A stretch of DNA of 16,363 bases, taken from an uncultured bacterium (GTDB lineage: Bacteria; Bacillota; Clostridia; TANB77; CAG-508). The first letter of the stretch is position 1. The number at the start of each line of letters is the position of its first letter. Positions 1 to 7,565 of this stretch are shown here, in pieces. The notes under the pieces were generated by a model, which saw only the letters and a list, made by a program, of their open reading frames with translations, ran no database searches and had not been told where the DNA came from. The DNA lies in contig CAJMQM010000020.1 in the NCBI GenBank assembly GCA_905215615.1, forward strand, positions 1-16,363, in the 5' to 3' direction. A program made the position numbers and the translations under genes.

Positions 1-1481
1 CTTCTGCTTTGCCTTTTTCTATTTTTTCGTGTGTTAAGAATTTAGTACCTGTTTCTCCTCCTCTTGGGTATCTTATTGCAATAGGTCCATTATATTTAAC
101 TGCATATTCTAACATTTGCCTTAGTTCTATAAAATCTTTTGGTGCCATAATTGTAATATTAGGTACAATATTAAGAAATGCTAAATCAAACATACCTTGA
201 TGTGTTTCTCCATCGTTTCCAACTATTCCGTGCTCTATCTATACACATTACTACATGTAGTTTTTGCGTACATATATCATGTATTATTTGGTCATATGCT
301 CTTTGGTAAAATGATGAGTATATAGAAATTACTGGTGTTAAACCTTCTTTTGCCATACCAGCTGCCATTGTTAATGCATGTTGTTCTGCTATTGCTACAT
401 CAAAAAATCTATTTGGAAATTCCTTTGCAAAATTAGTTAATCCTGTTCCATCTCTCATTGCTGCTGTTATTGCAACTATGTTCTCATTTTCTTTTGCTAA
501 TCTTACAAGTTCATCTCCAAAAACTTTTGAATAATCTTCTTTTTTCTCTTTTAGCCCTTTCCCTGTTTCTTTATTAAATGCACTTGTAGCATGAAATTTG
601 TCTGGGTTTTCTTCTGCTGGCTCATACCCTTTTCCTTTTTTGGTAATAACATGTATTAATATTGGACCAGATAGACTTTTGGCTTTTTCTAATATTTCTT
701 CTAGCTTTTCGATGTTATGACCATCTACTGGACCTAAGTATTTAAACCCTAAATCTTCAAATATCATGTTAGGTAAAAATAGTTGTTTTATAGAGTATTT
801 TATTTTTCTTACAAGCTTTACTATTTTCTTTCCTACAACAGGAATTCTAAGTGTAAACCTTTTTATATAATTGTTTGATTTATTATATGATTTTCTTGTT
901 CTTATTCTTGTTAGAAATGCAGAAAGTCCCCCAACATTTTTAGATATGCTCATTTCATTATCATTTAATATTACTATTAAGTTAGTTTTGCTAGAACCCG
1001 CATCGTTTAAAGCTTCAAAAGCCATACCTCCTGTTAAAGCACCATCTCCAATTACTGCTACAACACTATTTTTTTCGCCTTTTATATCTCTTGCTCTTGC
1101 CATGCCCAATGCTGCAGAAATAGAAGTACTACTATGACCTGTATCAAATGCGTCATATTCAGACTCTACCGCCTTTGGAAATCCTGCTAGTCCATTTAAA
1201 CTTCTTAATGTGCCTATTTTGTTTTTTCTTCCTGTTAAAATTTTATGTATATATGTTTGATGCCCAACATCCCATACTATTTTATCTTTTGGTGTATTAA
1301 AAATACTATGTATTGCTATTGTAAGCTCTACTACCCCCAAGTTTGAAGCTAGGTGTCCACCTGTGCTTGAAACTGTATTTATAACAAGTTTTCTTAATTC
1401 TTCTGCTAGTTCCTGCTTTTCAGATAAATTTAATTTTTTTAAATCTTCGGGGTTGTCTACTTGATTTAATATGTGATACAT
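1..1481 (-). CDS. dxs: 1-deoxy-D-xylulose-5-phosphate synthase, frameshifted, 3' end outside window
   Basis: DXS condenses pyruvate and glyceraldehyde 3-phosphate, using thiamine diphosphate, in the first step of the MEP isoprenoid pathway; it is cytosolic. The N-terminal part is clear: GGHLASNLG (His43), WDVGHQ, the TPP motif IGDGALTGG, the LGPVDGHN segment, and IAEQHA with the catalytic Glu. The reading frame is good from ATG 1481 to about codon 417 (CIDRA). There an extra base, most simply G at 230, shifts it, and the shifted frame stops at about 186. Removing that base restores an open frame to position 1 reading GIVGNDGETHQGMFDLAFL and later IRYPRGGETG, the expected DXS continuation. The C-terminal transketolase-like domain (family length about 620 residues) lies off the left edge. 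The start is supported by AAAGGTGG just upstream. The gene diverges from the VWA gene. The frameshift could be real or a sequence error. Confidence 0.93.
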
Positions 1482-1508
1482 ATAACCACCTTTGTATAAT
1501 TTTTGTTC

Positions 1509-1517
1509 ATTATATCA
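1509..1517 (-). promoter_or_regulatory. extended -10 promoter for dxs
   Basis: On the minus strand this reads TGATATAAT, a perfect TGN-TATAAT extended -10 about 27 bases upstream of the dxs ATG. No good -35 lies at 17 bp (a TTTACA sits at about 20 bp), which fits an extended -10 promoter. It suggests dxs begins its own transcript here. Confidence 0.5.
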
Positions 1518-1544
1518 CAAATTTGTTACATTTTTGTAAAAATA

Positions 1545-1573
1545 TTGAAAATTTTTTTTATACGTGTTAGAAT
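1545..1573 (+). promoter_or_regulatory. sigma-A promoter for the VWA surface protein
   Basis: TTGAAA (1545-1550) and TAGAAT (1568-1573) are separated by exactly 17 bp, about 46 bases before the ATG at 1620. The ribosome site AAAGGAGAG follows at 1604-1612. This is a near-consensus housekeeping promoter. Confidence 0.65.
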
Positions 1574-1619
1574 TATATGTATGTAAATTGGTTAAACTAT
1601 AGTAAAGGAGAGATTTTAT

Positions 1620-3062
1620 ATGAAGAAAATAAAAAAGTTTTTATTTACAATTATTTTTACAGCTTTAATAGTTACTGTTTCTAGTTATACATTTGCTGTA
1701 AATATTACATCTACAAATGAATCCACTTCAAATACTACAGAAACTACTGGTGGAACATCTAAAGTTACAGTATTTGAACTAGTAGAAGATACATCTTGCA
1801 CAATGAATTTAGGCGAAAATGGTAGATTTGAGAAAAAGGTAGCAGATTTTAGTTCTTCCGAAAAAAGCATTACTTTACAATTATCTTTAGTAAATACTAC
1901 AGATCCAGCTACTGTTATTAAACCTTCTGAATTATTTTTAGTAATAGATAATTCTAATAGTATGATAGAAAATGCAGTAGATGAAGGTACTACAAGAAAA
2001 GAAGCAGTATTGGAATCAGCTAATACTTTAACTGAGAACTTATTTAAAATTTACCCAGATTTAAAAATCGGTGTTGTAAGTTTTTCAAGTAAAGATGGTC
2101 AAGAAGGTACAATCGCAGATGCTAAGTTAGAGCAAGCTTTAACAAGTAATAAAGATGAAGTAAAAACAGCTATTTCAAATATAGAAAATAATAATGGTGT
2201 AAGAACTAACATTGAGGCTGGACTTACAATAGCAGAACAAAATTATACAGATGAAGATAATACAAAAGTTTTAGTACTATTAAGTGATGGAGTTCCTAAC
2301 AATGATACACATGGAAATTTTTCTACTTATTCAGGAGAAGTTGCAGCTAATACTAAAGCAAAATTACAAGAACTTAACAATAATGGTATTAATATAATTG
2401 GTGCTATGATAGGTTTAGACGGAGAAGCCACAGAGCCTCTTACACAAAGAACATATCAAGACCTTGCAGAAGAAATATTTGGAACACCAGAACAACCTAC
2501 AGTAGAAAATTTCTTCTATATACAAGATGCTGAAATAGAAAAAACAATTACTGAAACAATTTATGGACTTATAGTTCCACCACAAGATACTAAATTAAAA
2601 AATGTAGTTATAAAAGATTACTTCCCTCAAGAAATTATAGATAACTTTAATTTTGAGTATGTTGCATCACCTAATATAGGAAGTGTAAGCACAGAAATAG
2701 ATACATCAGACAATAGTATTACTTGGAAAATAGATTTACTAAATGAAGGTGAAGTTGCTAACTTAAGTTACAAGCTTACATTAAAAGATGACTTTAATGT
2801 GGAAATTCTTGATAAAGTATTACCTACAAATGAAAATGTAGATATTACTTACAATGATGATGGACATGTAGAATCTGACGATTCTCCTTCTGTTAGAGTA
2901 AAACAGGAAGCTCCTCCTACAAAGGAAGATAATACTACAGCTCCAGACCCTATTCCTCAAACAGGAACTAATAATTTTATTATGTTAGCTGTAATTGCAG
3001 TAGTTGCTATAGTATTAGCAATAGTAGGAATTAAGTTAAGAAATAATAGTAAGAAAGATTAA
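1620..3062 (+). CDS. secreted VWA-domain protein with C-terminal sortase-type anchor (IPQTG)
   Basis: A 480-residue surface protein and the only plus-strand gene. Residues 1-26 form a signal peptide (KK-rich start, hydrophobic core, cleavage likely after TFA). A Thr/Ser-rich stretch follows. The von Willebrand factor A domain spans about residues 103-315 with an intact MIDAS: DNSNS (D110, S112, S114), T196 and D223 in LLSDG. This predicts divalent-metal-dependent ligand binding. Residues about 325-428 look like an Ig-like/DUF11-type stalk domain (KNVVIKDYFP, ITWKIDLLNEGE). The C-terminus has a Pro-rich linker, IPQTG (445-449), a hydrophobic helix and a KLRNNSKKD tail: a cell-wall sorting signal with Ile in place of the usual Leu. 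It is probably an adhesin or matrix-binding protein, but the ligand is unknown. It has its own promoter and terminator. The start is set by AAAGGAGAG seven bases upstream. Confidence 0.88.
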   Translation: MKKIKKFLFTIIFTALIVTVSSYTFAVNITSTNESTSNTTETTGGTSKVTVFELVEDTSCTMNLGENGRFEKKVADFSSSEKSITLQLSLVNTTDPATVIKPSELFLVIDNSNSMIENAVDEGTTRKEAVLESANTLTENLFKIYPDLKIGVVSFSSKDGQEGTIADAKLEQALTSNKDEVKTAISNIENNNGVRTNIEAGLTIAEQNYTDEDNTKVLVLLSDGVPNNDTHGNFSTYSGEVAANTKAKLQELNNNGINIIGAMIGLDGEATEPLTQRTYQDLAEEIFGTPEQPTVENFFYIQDAEIEKTITETIYGLIVPPQDTKLKNVVIKDYFPQEIIDNFNFEYVASPNIGSVSTEIDTSDNSITWKIDLLNEGEVANLSYKLTLKDDFNVEILDKVLPTNENVDITYNDDGHVESDDSPSVRVKQEAPPTKEDNTTAPDPIPQTGTNNFIMLAVIAVVAIVLAIVGIKLRNNSKKD

Positions 3063-3066
3063 TAAG

Positions 3067-3100
3067 AAAAAAAATCTCTGATTAAATCAGAGATTTTTTT
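3067..3100. terminator. bidirectional intrinsic terminator between convergent genes
   Basis: A perfect hairpin, AATCTCTGAT / ATCAGAGATT with a TAA loop, is flanked by A-run and T-run on opposite sides, so it has a U-tract in both directions. It lies just after the VWA stop (3062) and just before the 3' end of the minus-strand MNT gene (3111), serving both. Confidence 0.85.
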
Positions 3101-3110
3101 ATTTATTAAT

Positions 3111-3428
3111 TTATGCAACTTTTATTCCTGTATCAATTATTTCTTGTACAAATGGATTTCCGTCTTCAAAGTCTTGTATTTTTATAGGATGTGGTTCTAT
3201 TCTTAAATCTATATCTTGTGTTAGCATCATTAGTTCAACCATTAAATCAAAAATATTGCTCTCACTATTTACAACAATTGCGATATCTATATCACTATCT
3301 TCATTACTTGTACCCTTTGCATATGAACCAAATAGATAAACACCTTTTATATTATAATATTTAGATATTTCTTTAATATATTTGTTTATGCTTTCCAAAA
3401 TTTCTATATCAACATTTCTTTTAGCCAT
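3111..3428 (-). CDS. MNT-type minimal nucleotidyltransferase (antitoxin-like partner of HEPN)
   Basis: A 105-residue protein of the minimal nucleotidyltransferase family (COG1708-like). The GSx10DxD motif is intact: G34-S35 in LFGSYAKG, D46 and D48 in SDIDIAIV. In HEPN/MNT pairs this enzyme is generally the antitoxin; studied members AMPylate the HEPN toxin. Here the start ATG at 3428 lies inside the end of the upstream HEPN gene (25-base overlap), with a strong GAGGAGG a few bases before it, so translation is coupled. It is the last gene before the bidirectional terminator. It could alternatively be a solitary nucleotidyltransferase of unknown substrate, but the HEPN partner makes the pair assignment firm. 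The function in this cell is inferred. Confidence 0.85.
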   Translation of the reverse strand: MAKRNVDIEILESINKYIKEISKYYNIKGVYLFGSYAKGTSNEDSDIDIAIVVNSESNIFDLMVELMMLTQDIDLRIEPHPIKIQDFEDGNPFVQEIIDTGIKVA

Positions 3429-3798
3429 GCCCTAACCTCCTCTATGTTCTTTATCTGTTCTGAAGCATAATCTTTTGTACATTTTTCATAAAATTCATTT
3501 CTATAATCTTCATATCTTGCACTAATATTAAATGAATTACATATCATTAAAATCTTCGCTTTTTTATCGTCTAATTTAATGTTACATCTTTCTGCTAATA
3601 TATTTAGATTATGTATTTTAGGCGGATATGGATTATCTGCATTTAATTTTGCATATATGCTTTTAATAGCTTTTCCAAAGTTAAATGACCTATAAACAAT
3701 GCCCATGTATACTGCTCTACTTCATAATTCTTTTTCATTGATTCATAATCCCTATCTGAACTCTTAATCCAGAAATTCATTAGTTCAATATTATTCAT
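3404..3798 (-). pseudogene. HEPN-domain protein (toxin-like partner of MNT), frameshifted
   Basis: A HEPN protein (PF05168/COG1895-like), normally about 130 residues, split over two frames. From ATG 3798 (GTGAGGAA upstream) the frame reads MNNIELMNFW, then YTWALFIGHLTLEKLLKAY, a typical HEPN helix, and stops at AYMQN. The other frame carries the rest: AKLNADNPYPPKIHNL, SARYEDYRNEFYEKCTKDYA and VRAWLKEMLI, ending at 3404 inside the MNT gene. Restoring one base in the TATAT run near 3655 joins the halves into one protein. The R-x4-6-H RNase motif of active HEPN toxins is not visible, so even the restored form may act differently from HepT. An annotation starting at 3706 would cover only the second half. 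The break is either a genuine inactivation, leaving an MNT gene without a partner, or a one-base sequence error. Confidence 0.8.
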
Positions 3799-3833
3799 AT
3801 ATTCCTCACTTTATTGTTCGTATAATATTTACA

Positions 3834-3909
3834 TGGTTGGGGTACTAGGATTCGAACCTAGGAAATGTCGGAGTCAGAGTCCGATGCCTTACCGCTTGGC
3901 GATACCCCA
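3834..3909 (-). tRNA. tRNA-Gln (anticodon CUG)
   Basis: A full cloverleaf can be drawn on the minus strand. The acceptor TGGGGTA pairs with TACCCCA; the D arm is GCC/GGC. The anticodon stem TCGGA/TCCGA encloses the 7-base loop CTCTGAC with anticodon CTG (reads CAG). The T arm is CTAGG-TTCGAAT-CCTAG. The discriminator is A and CCA is genome-encoded (3834-3836). The variable loop appears to be 6 nt. It stands alone, without neighbouring tRNAs. Confidence 0.95.
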
Positions 3910-3929
3910 ATATTATTTCACGCAAGTAT

Positions 3930-3938
3930 ATTATAGCA
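3930..3938 (-). promoter_or_regulatory. extended -10 promoter of tRNA-Gln
   Basis: The minus strand reads TGCTATAAT, a perfect TGN-TATAAT, ending 20 bases before the mature tRNA 5' end. No clear -35 lies at 17 bp. The site is in the 63-base gap after the M23 gene stop at 3973. Confidence 0.55.
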
Positions 3939-3972
3939 CAAATTTTATAAATATAATATACTTTTGTGAAAA

Positions 3973-5193
3973 TTATTGTGGTGCATTTACATATTTTAAT
4001 GGATCTTGGGTATAACCATTTATTCTTACTTCAAAGTGACAATGTGGTCCTGTTGAATTACCTGTAGAACCTACTTCCATTATTAAATCACCTTGTTTTA
4101 CTTCTTTACCTTTTTCTGTTAGTATTTTTTGTCCATGTCCATATAATGTTGTAATTCCATTTCCATGGTCTATCATTACACAATTTCCATAACTGCCTAA
4201 CTCTCCTGCATATGAAACTACTCCATCTAATGCTGCAACTATTGGTGCTCCATAACCAGCTCCTCCTATATCTATTCCAGAGTGTAACTTTACAACACCT
4301 TGTATTGGGTGTGTTCTATAACCATAATTAGATGTAATTACTGTACCAGTTGTTGCAACAGGCCAAATTAAAGCTCCTCCTGTGTATTGTATTTCTATTT
4401 CTGGTGTTGTAGAAATTTGCATAATTAAAGTTTCTATTCGTAATTGTTCGTTTTTATATGCCATTATTTCATTATTTAATTTCTTCTCATTTTCTTGTAA
4501 ATTATTTATATAACCTTGTTGTAAACTTCTTGTATTATTAAGTACAATAGACATTTGCTCTGCTTTTGCTTTTATTGTTTTAGTTTGTGAATTTTCATTT
4601 TCTATTCTTTGCTTATATATCTCTATTTCCTCTTTTTTTTGTGCAACTTCGTTCATAAGGTTTATATCTACTTCTGTTATTTGACGCATAAAATAAATAG
4701 ATGATAAAAACTCTGGCAAACTTTTTGCCCTTAATAAAACATCTAAGTATGTTACCTCTCCTGCTTTTGATATTGCTACAAGTCTTTGCTTTACAATTTC
4801 ATCTTTTTCGTTATATTCCTTCGTTGTTTCTTCTAGTTCTTGTGTCATAGCTTTTATAGATTCTTCGTAACTATTTACTTTATCATTTAGCTCTGCAATT
4901 TGATTTTCGTAATCTCTTATGGAATCGTCTAACTCTTGAATTTGAATTAGAGTATTTGACATTTCAGTCTGCACATACTCTAACTGTGTGTTTGACTGAT
5001 TTATTTTTTCCTCTACTTCTTCTTTTTGTTGATTTAAATTGTCTATTGTATTTGTAGCCTGATTTTGGTCTGTATTTGTATTTTCGCTATTTTCTGCATT
5101 TGTTACATTTACATCACTATTTGCAATAACTGTAACCGAATAGCTAATTACTAAAATTAAAGCAAGGAGAGTGCAAAGTATTTTATTTTTCAA
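3973..5193 (-). CDS. coiled-coil M23 peptidoglycan endopeptidase (PcsB/CwlO/EnvC-like), second copy
   Basis: A 406-residue exported murein hydrolase. It has a signal peptide (residues 1-24, ending VIAN), a low-complexity Asn/Thr linker, long coiled coils (about 45-265) and a C-terminal LytM/M23 domain (about 280-400). The zinc ligands are present: H304 and D308 in HSGID, H353 in YGH, and H384/H386 in HCHFEV, so it should be active and cleave peptide cross-links. The coiled coil has the YLDVLL segment shared with the neighbouring paralogue and typical of PcsB-type proteins, which are held inactive until triggered by FtsEX. It lies downstream of ftsE-ftsX-M23 in the same direction but after a 258-bp gap, so it may have separate control. 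GGAGGAGG at 5204-5211 is 10 bases from ATG 5193 and 7 from an in-frame TTG at 5196; either could start translation. Confidence 0.9.
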   Translation of the reverse strand: MKNKILCTLLALILVISYSVTVIANSDVNVTNAENSENTNTDQNQATNTIDNLNQQKEEVEEKINQSNTQLEYVQTEMSNTLIQIQELDDSIRDYENQIAELNDKVNSYEESIKAMTQELEETTKEYNEKDEIVKQRLVAISKAGEVTYLDVLLRAKSLPEFLSSIYFMRQITEVDINLMNEVAQKKEEIEIYKQRIENENSQTKTIKAKAEQMSIVLNNTRSLQQGYINNLQENEKKLNNEIMAYKNEQLRIETLIMQISTTPEIEIQYTGGALIWPVATTGTVITSNYGYRTHPIQGVVKLHSGIDIGGAGYGAPIVAALDGVVSYAGELGSYGNCVMIDHGNGITTLYGHGQKILTEKGKEVKQGDLIMEVGSTGNSTGPHCHFEVRINGYTQDPLKYVNAPQ

Positions 5194-5221
5194 TTTTACT
5201 TAGCCTCCTCCTTGTAACATT

Positions 5222-5252
5222 TAGAAAATTAGGGACAAGCCCCAATTTTCTA
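5222..5252. repeat. imperfect palindrome in the 5' leader of the second M23 gene
   Basis: TAGAAAATTAGGG and CCCCAATTTTCTA pair over 13 positions with one A/C mismatch around a 5-base loop ACAAG. It is the only GC-containing hairpin in the spacer and sits about 10 bases upstream of the AGGAGG site of the M23 gene. There is no U-tract on the minus strand, so it is not a standard terminator. It could be a leader hairpin or a short dispersed repeat. Confidence 0.6.
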
Positions 5253-5338
5253 GACATATAAAATTATTATTTTAATACTTAATCTACAATTTAAGTATTT
5301 TTTTATCTCTGCACTTTGCATCTTAATTTTTATGTTCT

Positions 5339-5380
5339 ATTTTAATAATTATACCCTATATTTTTTATAATTATTAAAAT
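5339..5380. repeat. 15-bp perfect inverted repeat, AT-only
   Basis: ATTTTAATAATTATA (5339-5353) and TATAATTATTAAAAT (5366-5380) are exact inverse complements separated by 12 bases. The left arm contains the TATAAT -10 candidate of the downstream M23 gene when read on the minus strand. It could be an operator; AT-richness makes chance repeats more likely. Confidence 0.5.
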
Positions 5381-5451
5381 ATTTATTGCTGTTTTATATA
5401 TTATTTTCTTTTTTTTATTGTAAAATTAGTTTTTAAACTATGTAATATTTT

Positions 5452-6612
5452 TTACCAATGTGCATAATTTAATGGATTTACCTCATAACCATAATATGGT
5501 TGTGTTAATACTTCAAAATGTAAGTGTGGTCCACTTCCTATTCCTGTATTACCACTTCTTGCAATTTGTTGTCCTCTTTTTACATATTGTCCTGCACTTA
5601 CATTGCTACTACTTAAATGTTGGTACCTTGTATATAAATTGTTACCATGTTTTATTAGAACAAATAAACCTCTTGCACCTGTATATTGAACATCTAATAC
5701 ATAACCATCTGCAGATGCATATACTGGTGTTCCTGTACTAACTCCTATATCTATTCCTCTGTGATTAGAACTTGCTCCTGGAACAGGTGATTCTCTTGAA
5801 CCAAAGTAAGAAGTTATAGTATTGTAATTTGCAGAGCTTGAAGACAATGGCCAACCTAATGTACCAGAGAAGCTTCCTGTATATATACCATTTTGTTGTG
5901 CTTCTTGTTGTCTTTTTCTAATTTGAGCATCTATAGATTTTAACTCTGCATTGTATTTATCTAATTCTTCTTGTACTTTTTTATCTTCTTCATTTAGAGA
6001 CGCAACTTTTTCTTCTTTTGACTGTTTACTTACAGATAGTTGTTTTTGTTTTGCTTCAACAGATTTTTTTGATGTGTCTAGTTCTGTCTTTTCAGTTTCT
6101 AGCTCTTTTTTAGCCTTCTCTATTTCTTTTTGGCTTTCTGCAATTTCCTCCATCATTTGATTATCTGCTGATGTTAGCTCTGAAACTATATGGGCATTTG
6201 ATATAAAATCCATAAAATTATCTGAGCCTAATAAAACATCTAAATAACTTATTTGACCATATTTTTGCATGAACACTAACTTTTCTTGTAATTTTTCATC
6301 CATTTCTTTATAGTCTTCTTCTAACTGTTTAATTTCTTCTTCTTTGTCTGAGATATTGCTTTCTAAATCTGCTATTTCTGTTTCTAAGTTGGCTATTTCT
6401 GTTTCATACTTACTTATAGAGTTTTCTATTGACTGTATTTCATCTAATGCTGTAGCTTTTTCTTCTGCTATTTCATCTTGCCTTGCTTCTGCTTCGTCTT
6501 TTCTATCTTGTAAATCCGATTTTTGGTCTTCTAGGCTATCTGCCATTACAGTTGTAGTAAAGCTTAGTATTAATACACTAGCTAGAAAAATTAAAATAAA
6601 CTTTCTTTTCAT
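5452..6612 (-). CDS. coiled-coil M23 peptidoglycan endopeptidase (PcsB/CwlO/EnvC-like), ftsX-linked copy
   Basis: A 386-residue exported hydrolase. I start it at ATG 6612 (MKRKFILIFLASVLIL), because this begins the signal peptide and has GAGGGAA upstream; an in-frame ATG at 6651 would add 13 residues before it. Cleavage is likely after VMA. Strong heptad coiled coil runs from about residue 26 to 245, with YLDVLLGSDNFMDF inside, the segment typical of PcsB-type proteins. The M23 domain (about 265-386) keeps its zinc ligands: H284 and D288 in HRGID, H332 in QHL, H363 and H365 in HLHFEV. The gene is 51 bases after ftsX in the same direction. In Bacillota and E. coli, FtsEX activates exactly this architecture (CwlO, PcsB, EnvC) at the membrane, so this is the best candidate partner. 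It is paralogous to the 3973-5193 gene. Confidence 0.92.
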   Translation of the reverse strand: MKRKFILIFLASVLILSFTTTVMADSLEDQKSDLQDRKDEAEARQDEIAEEKATALDEIQSIENSISKYETEIANLETEIADLESNISDKEEEIKQLEEDYKEMDEKLQEKLVFMQKYGQISYLDVLLGSDNFMDFISNAHIVSELTSADNQMMEEIAESQKEIEKAKKELETEKTELDTSKKSVEAKQKQLSVSKQSKEEKVASLNEEDKKVQEELDKYNAELKSIDAQIRKRQQEAQQNGIYTGSFSGTLGWPLSSSSANYNTITSYFGSRESPVPGASSNHRGIDIGVSTGTPVYASADGYVLDVQYTGARGLFVLIKHGNNLYTRYQHLSSSNVSAGQYVKRGQQIARSGNTGIGSGPHLHFEVLTQPYYGYEVNPLNYAHW

Positions 6613-6663
6613 ATAGTTTCCCTCACTTTTATAAAACTTAATATTTCTCATGAGTTATTTATA

Positions 6664-7563
6664 TTATACTTCTAAATACCTTCTCATAGAAATCATACTT
6701 CCTATAATTCCTATTCCTATACCTAAAGCTAAATAAACAATTAATATTAGTCCAAACATATCTGAGAACGAAATAATTCCCAAAGGTAATGATGTGGTTT
6801 GTAGCAAGTTTAATACTGCATTTGCTGTGCTGTTATATGCTAATCCTAATAATAATATAGAAATTAAAGCTGATATAACACCAATAATAATACCTTCTAC
6901 AACAAATGGCCACCTAATAAATCCATTTGTTGCACCAACATATTTCATAATTGATATTTCTTTTCTTCTTGCATGAACTGTTAATTTTATTGTATTTGTT
7001 ATAATAAATATTGAAATTAGTACTAGTAAAACAAGTATTGCTAATGATGCAATATTTATTCCGTTTGCAATTTTTATAAGTGTGTTTATTGTATCTGATC
7101 TAATTTCTACACTATCTACAATGTTATTTCTTTCTATTGCAATTTTTACTTCTTCACTTTTTTCTAGGTCTGTAAGAGTAACTACATAAGAATCCTGTAA
7201 TGGGTTTTTATCTCCTTCATACATTTGTAGCATTTCTGGGTTATCTTTAAAAACAGAATCCTTTATTTGGTTTAAGTTTTCATCTTTAGTCCTATATACA
7301 ACATTGTTAACACCATCTAAATTTCTAATTTGTTCACCTAGTTGTGTTTTTTGCTCCTGTGTTATAGTGTCATCATTTTTTATAAACACTTGCATACCTT
7401 GTTGTTTTTCTATGTCTTCTAACATATTATTAACATTTTCTCCTATTACAAAGAAAATACCAAATATAAACATCGTTGCACACATAATTATTAAGGATGC
7501 AACTGTTGATTTTTTGTTTTTGAATACATTTCTAAATCCTTCACTTATTAAATACCCTAACAC
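6664..7563 (-). CDS. ftsX: cell division ABC transporter permease-like protein FtsX
   Basis: A 299-residue membrane protein of the FtsX family, which partners FtsE and transmits ATP-driven conformational change to an extracellular peptidoglycan hydrolase; it is not a true transporter. Four membrane segments are visible: one near residues 20-43, then an extracellular loop of about 120 residues (including QQGMQVFIKN and NPLQDSYVVTL), then three in the C-terminal half around IASLAILVLLVLI, EGIIIGVISALISILLLG and MFGLILIVYLALGIGIGII. The cytoplasmic HARRKEISIMKYVGAT segment is characteristic of the family. The start codon is GTG at 7563, two bases after the ftsE stop, with its GAGGTG ribosome site inside the end of ftsE. 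This indicates tight coupling. Confidence 0.95.
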   Translation of the reverse strand: MLGYLISEGFRNVFKNKKSTVASLIIMCATMFIFGIFFVIGENVNNMLEDIEKQQGMQVFIKNDDTITQEQKTQLGEQIRNLDGVNNVVYRTKDENLNQIKDSVFKDNPEMLQMYEGDKNPLQDSYVVTLTDLEKSEEVKIAIERNNIVDSVEIRSDTINTLIKIANGINIASLAILVLLVLISIFIITNTIKLTVHARRKEISIMKYVGATNGFIRWPFVVEGIIIGVISALISILLLGLAYNSTANAVLNLLQTTSLPLGIISFSDMFGLILIVYLALGIGIGIIGSMISMRRYLEV

Positions 7564-7565
7564 AA

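Larger units (their letters stand above)
5194..5451. other. AT-rich hairpin-rich spacer between the two M23 genes
   Basis: No coding potential is visible. It holds three separate inverted repeats (5222-5252, 5274-5299 with a plus-strand T-run, 5339-5380) and a minus-strand TATAAT at 5348-5353 that could serve as a -10 for the downstream M23 gene, though I find no matching -35. I see no convincing minus-strand intrinsic terminator, so readthrough from the ftsEX cluster is possible. Confidence 0.6.

Noticed and set aside
871..1137. 88-codon plus-strand frame inside dxs
   Set aside because: Antisense shadow of a strongly conserved DXS coding region.
3833..4015. 60-codon plus-strand frame
   Set aside because: It lies antisense across tRNA-Gln and the start resembles the well-known spurious peptide produced by translating tRNA genes.
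5460..5741. 93-codon plus-strand frame rich in His/Leu
   Set aside because: It is the exact antisense shadow of the M23 domain; composition reflects the reverse complement of that gene.
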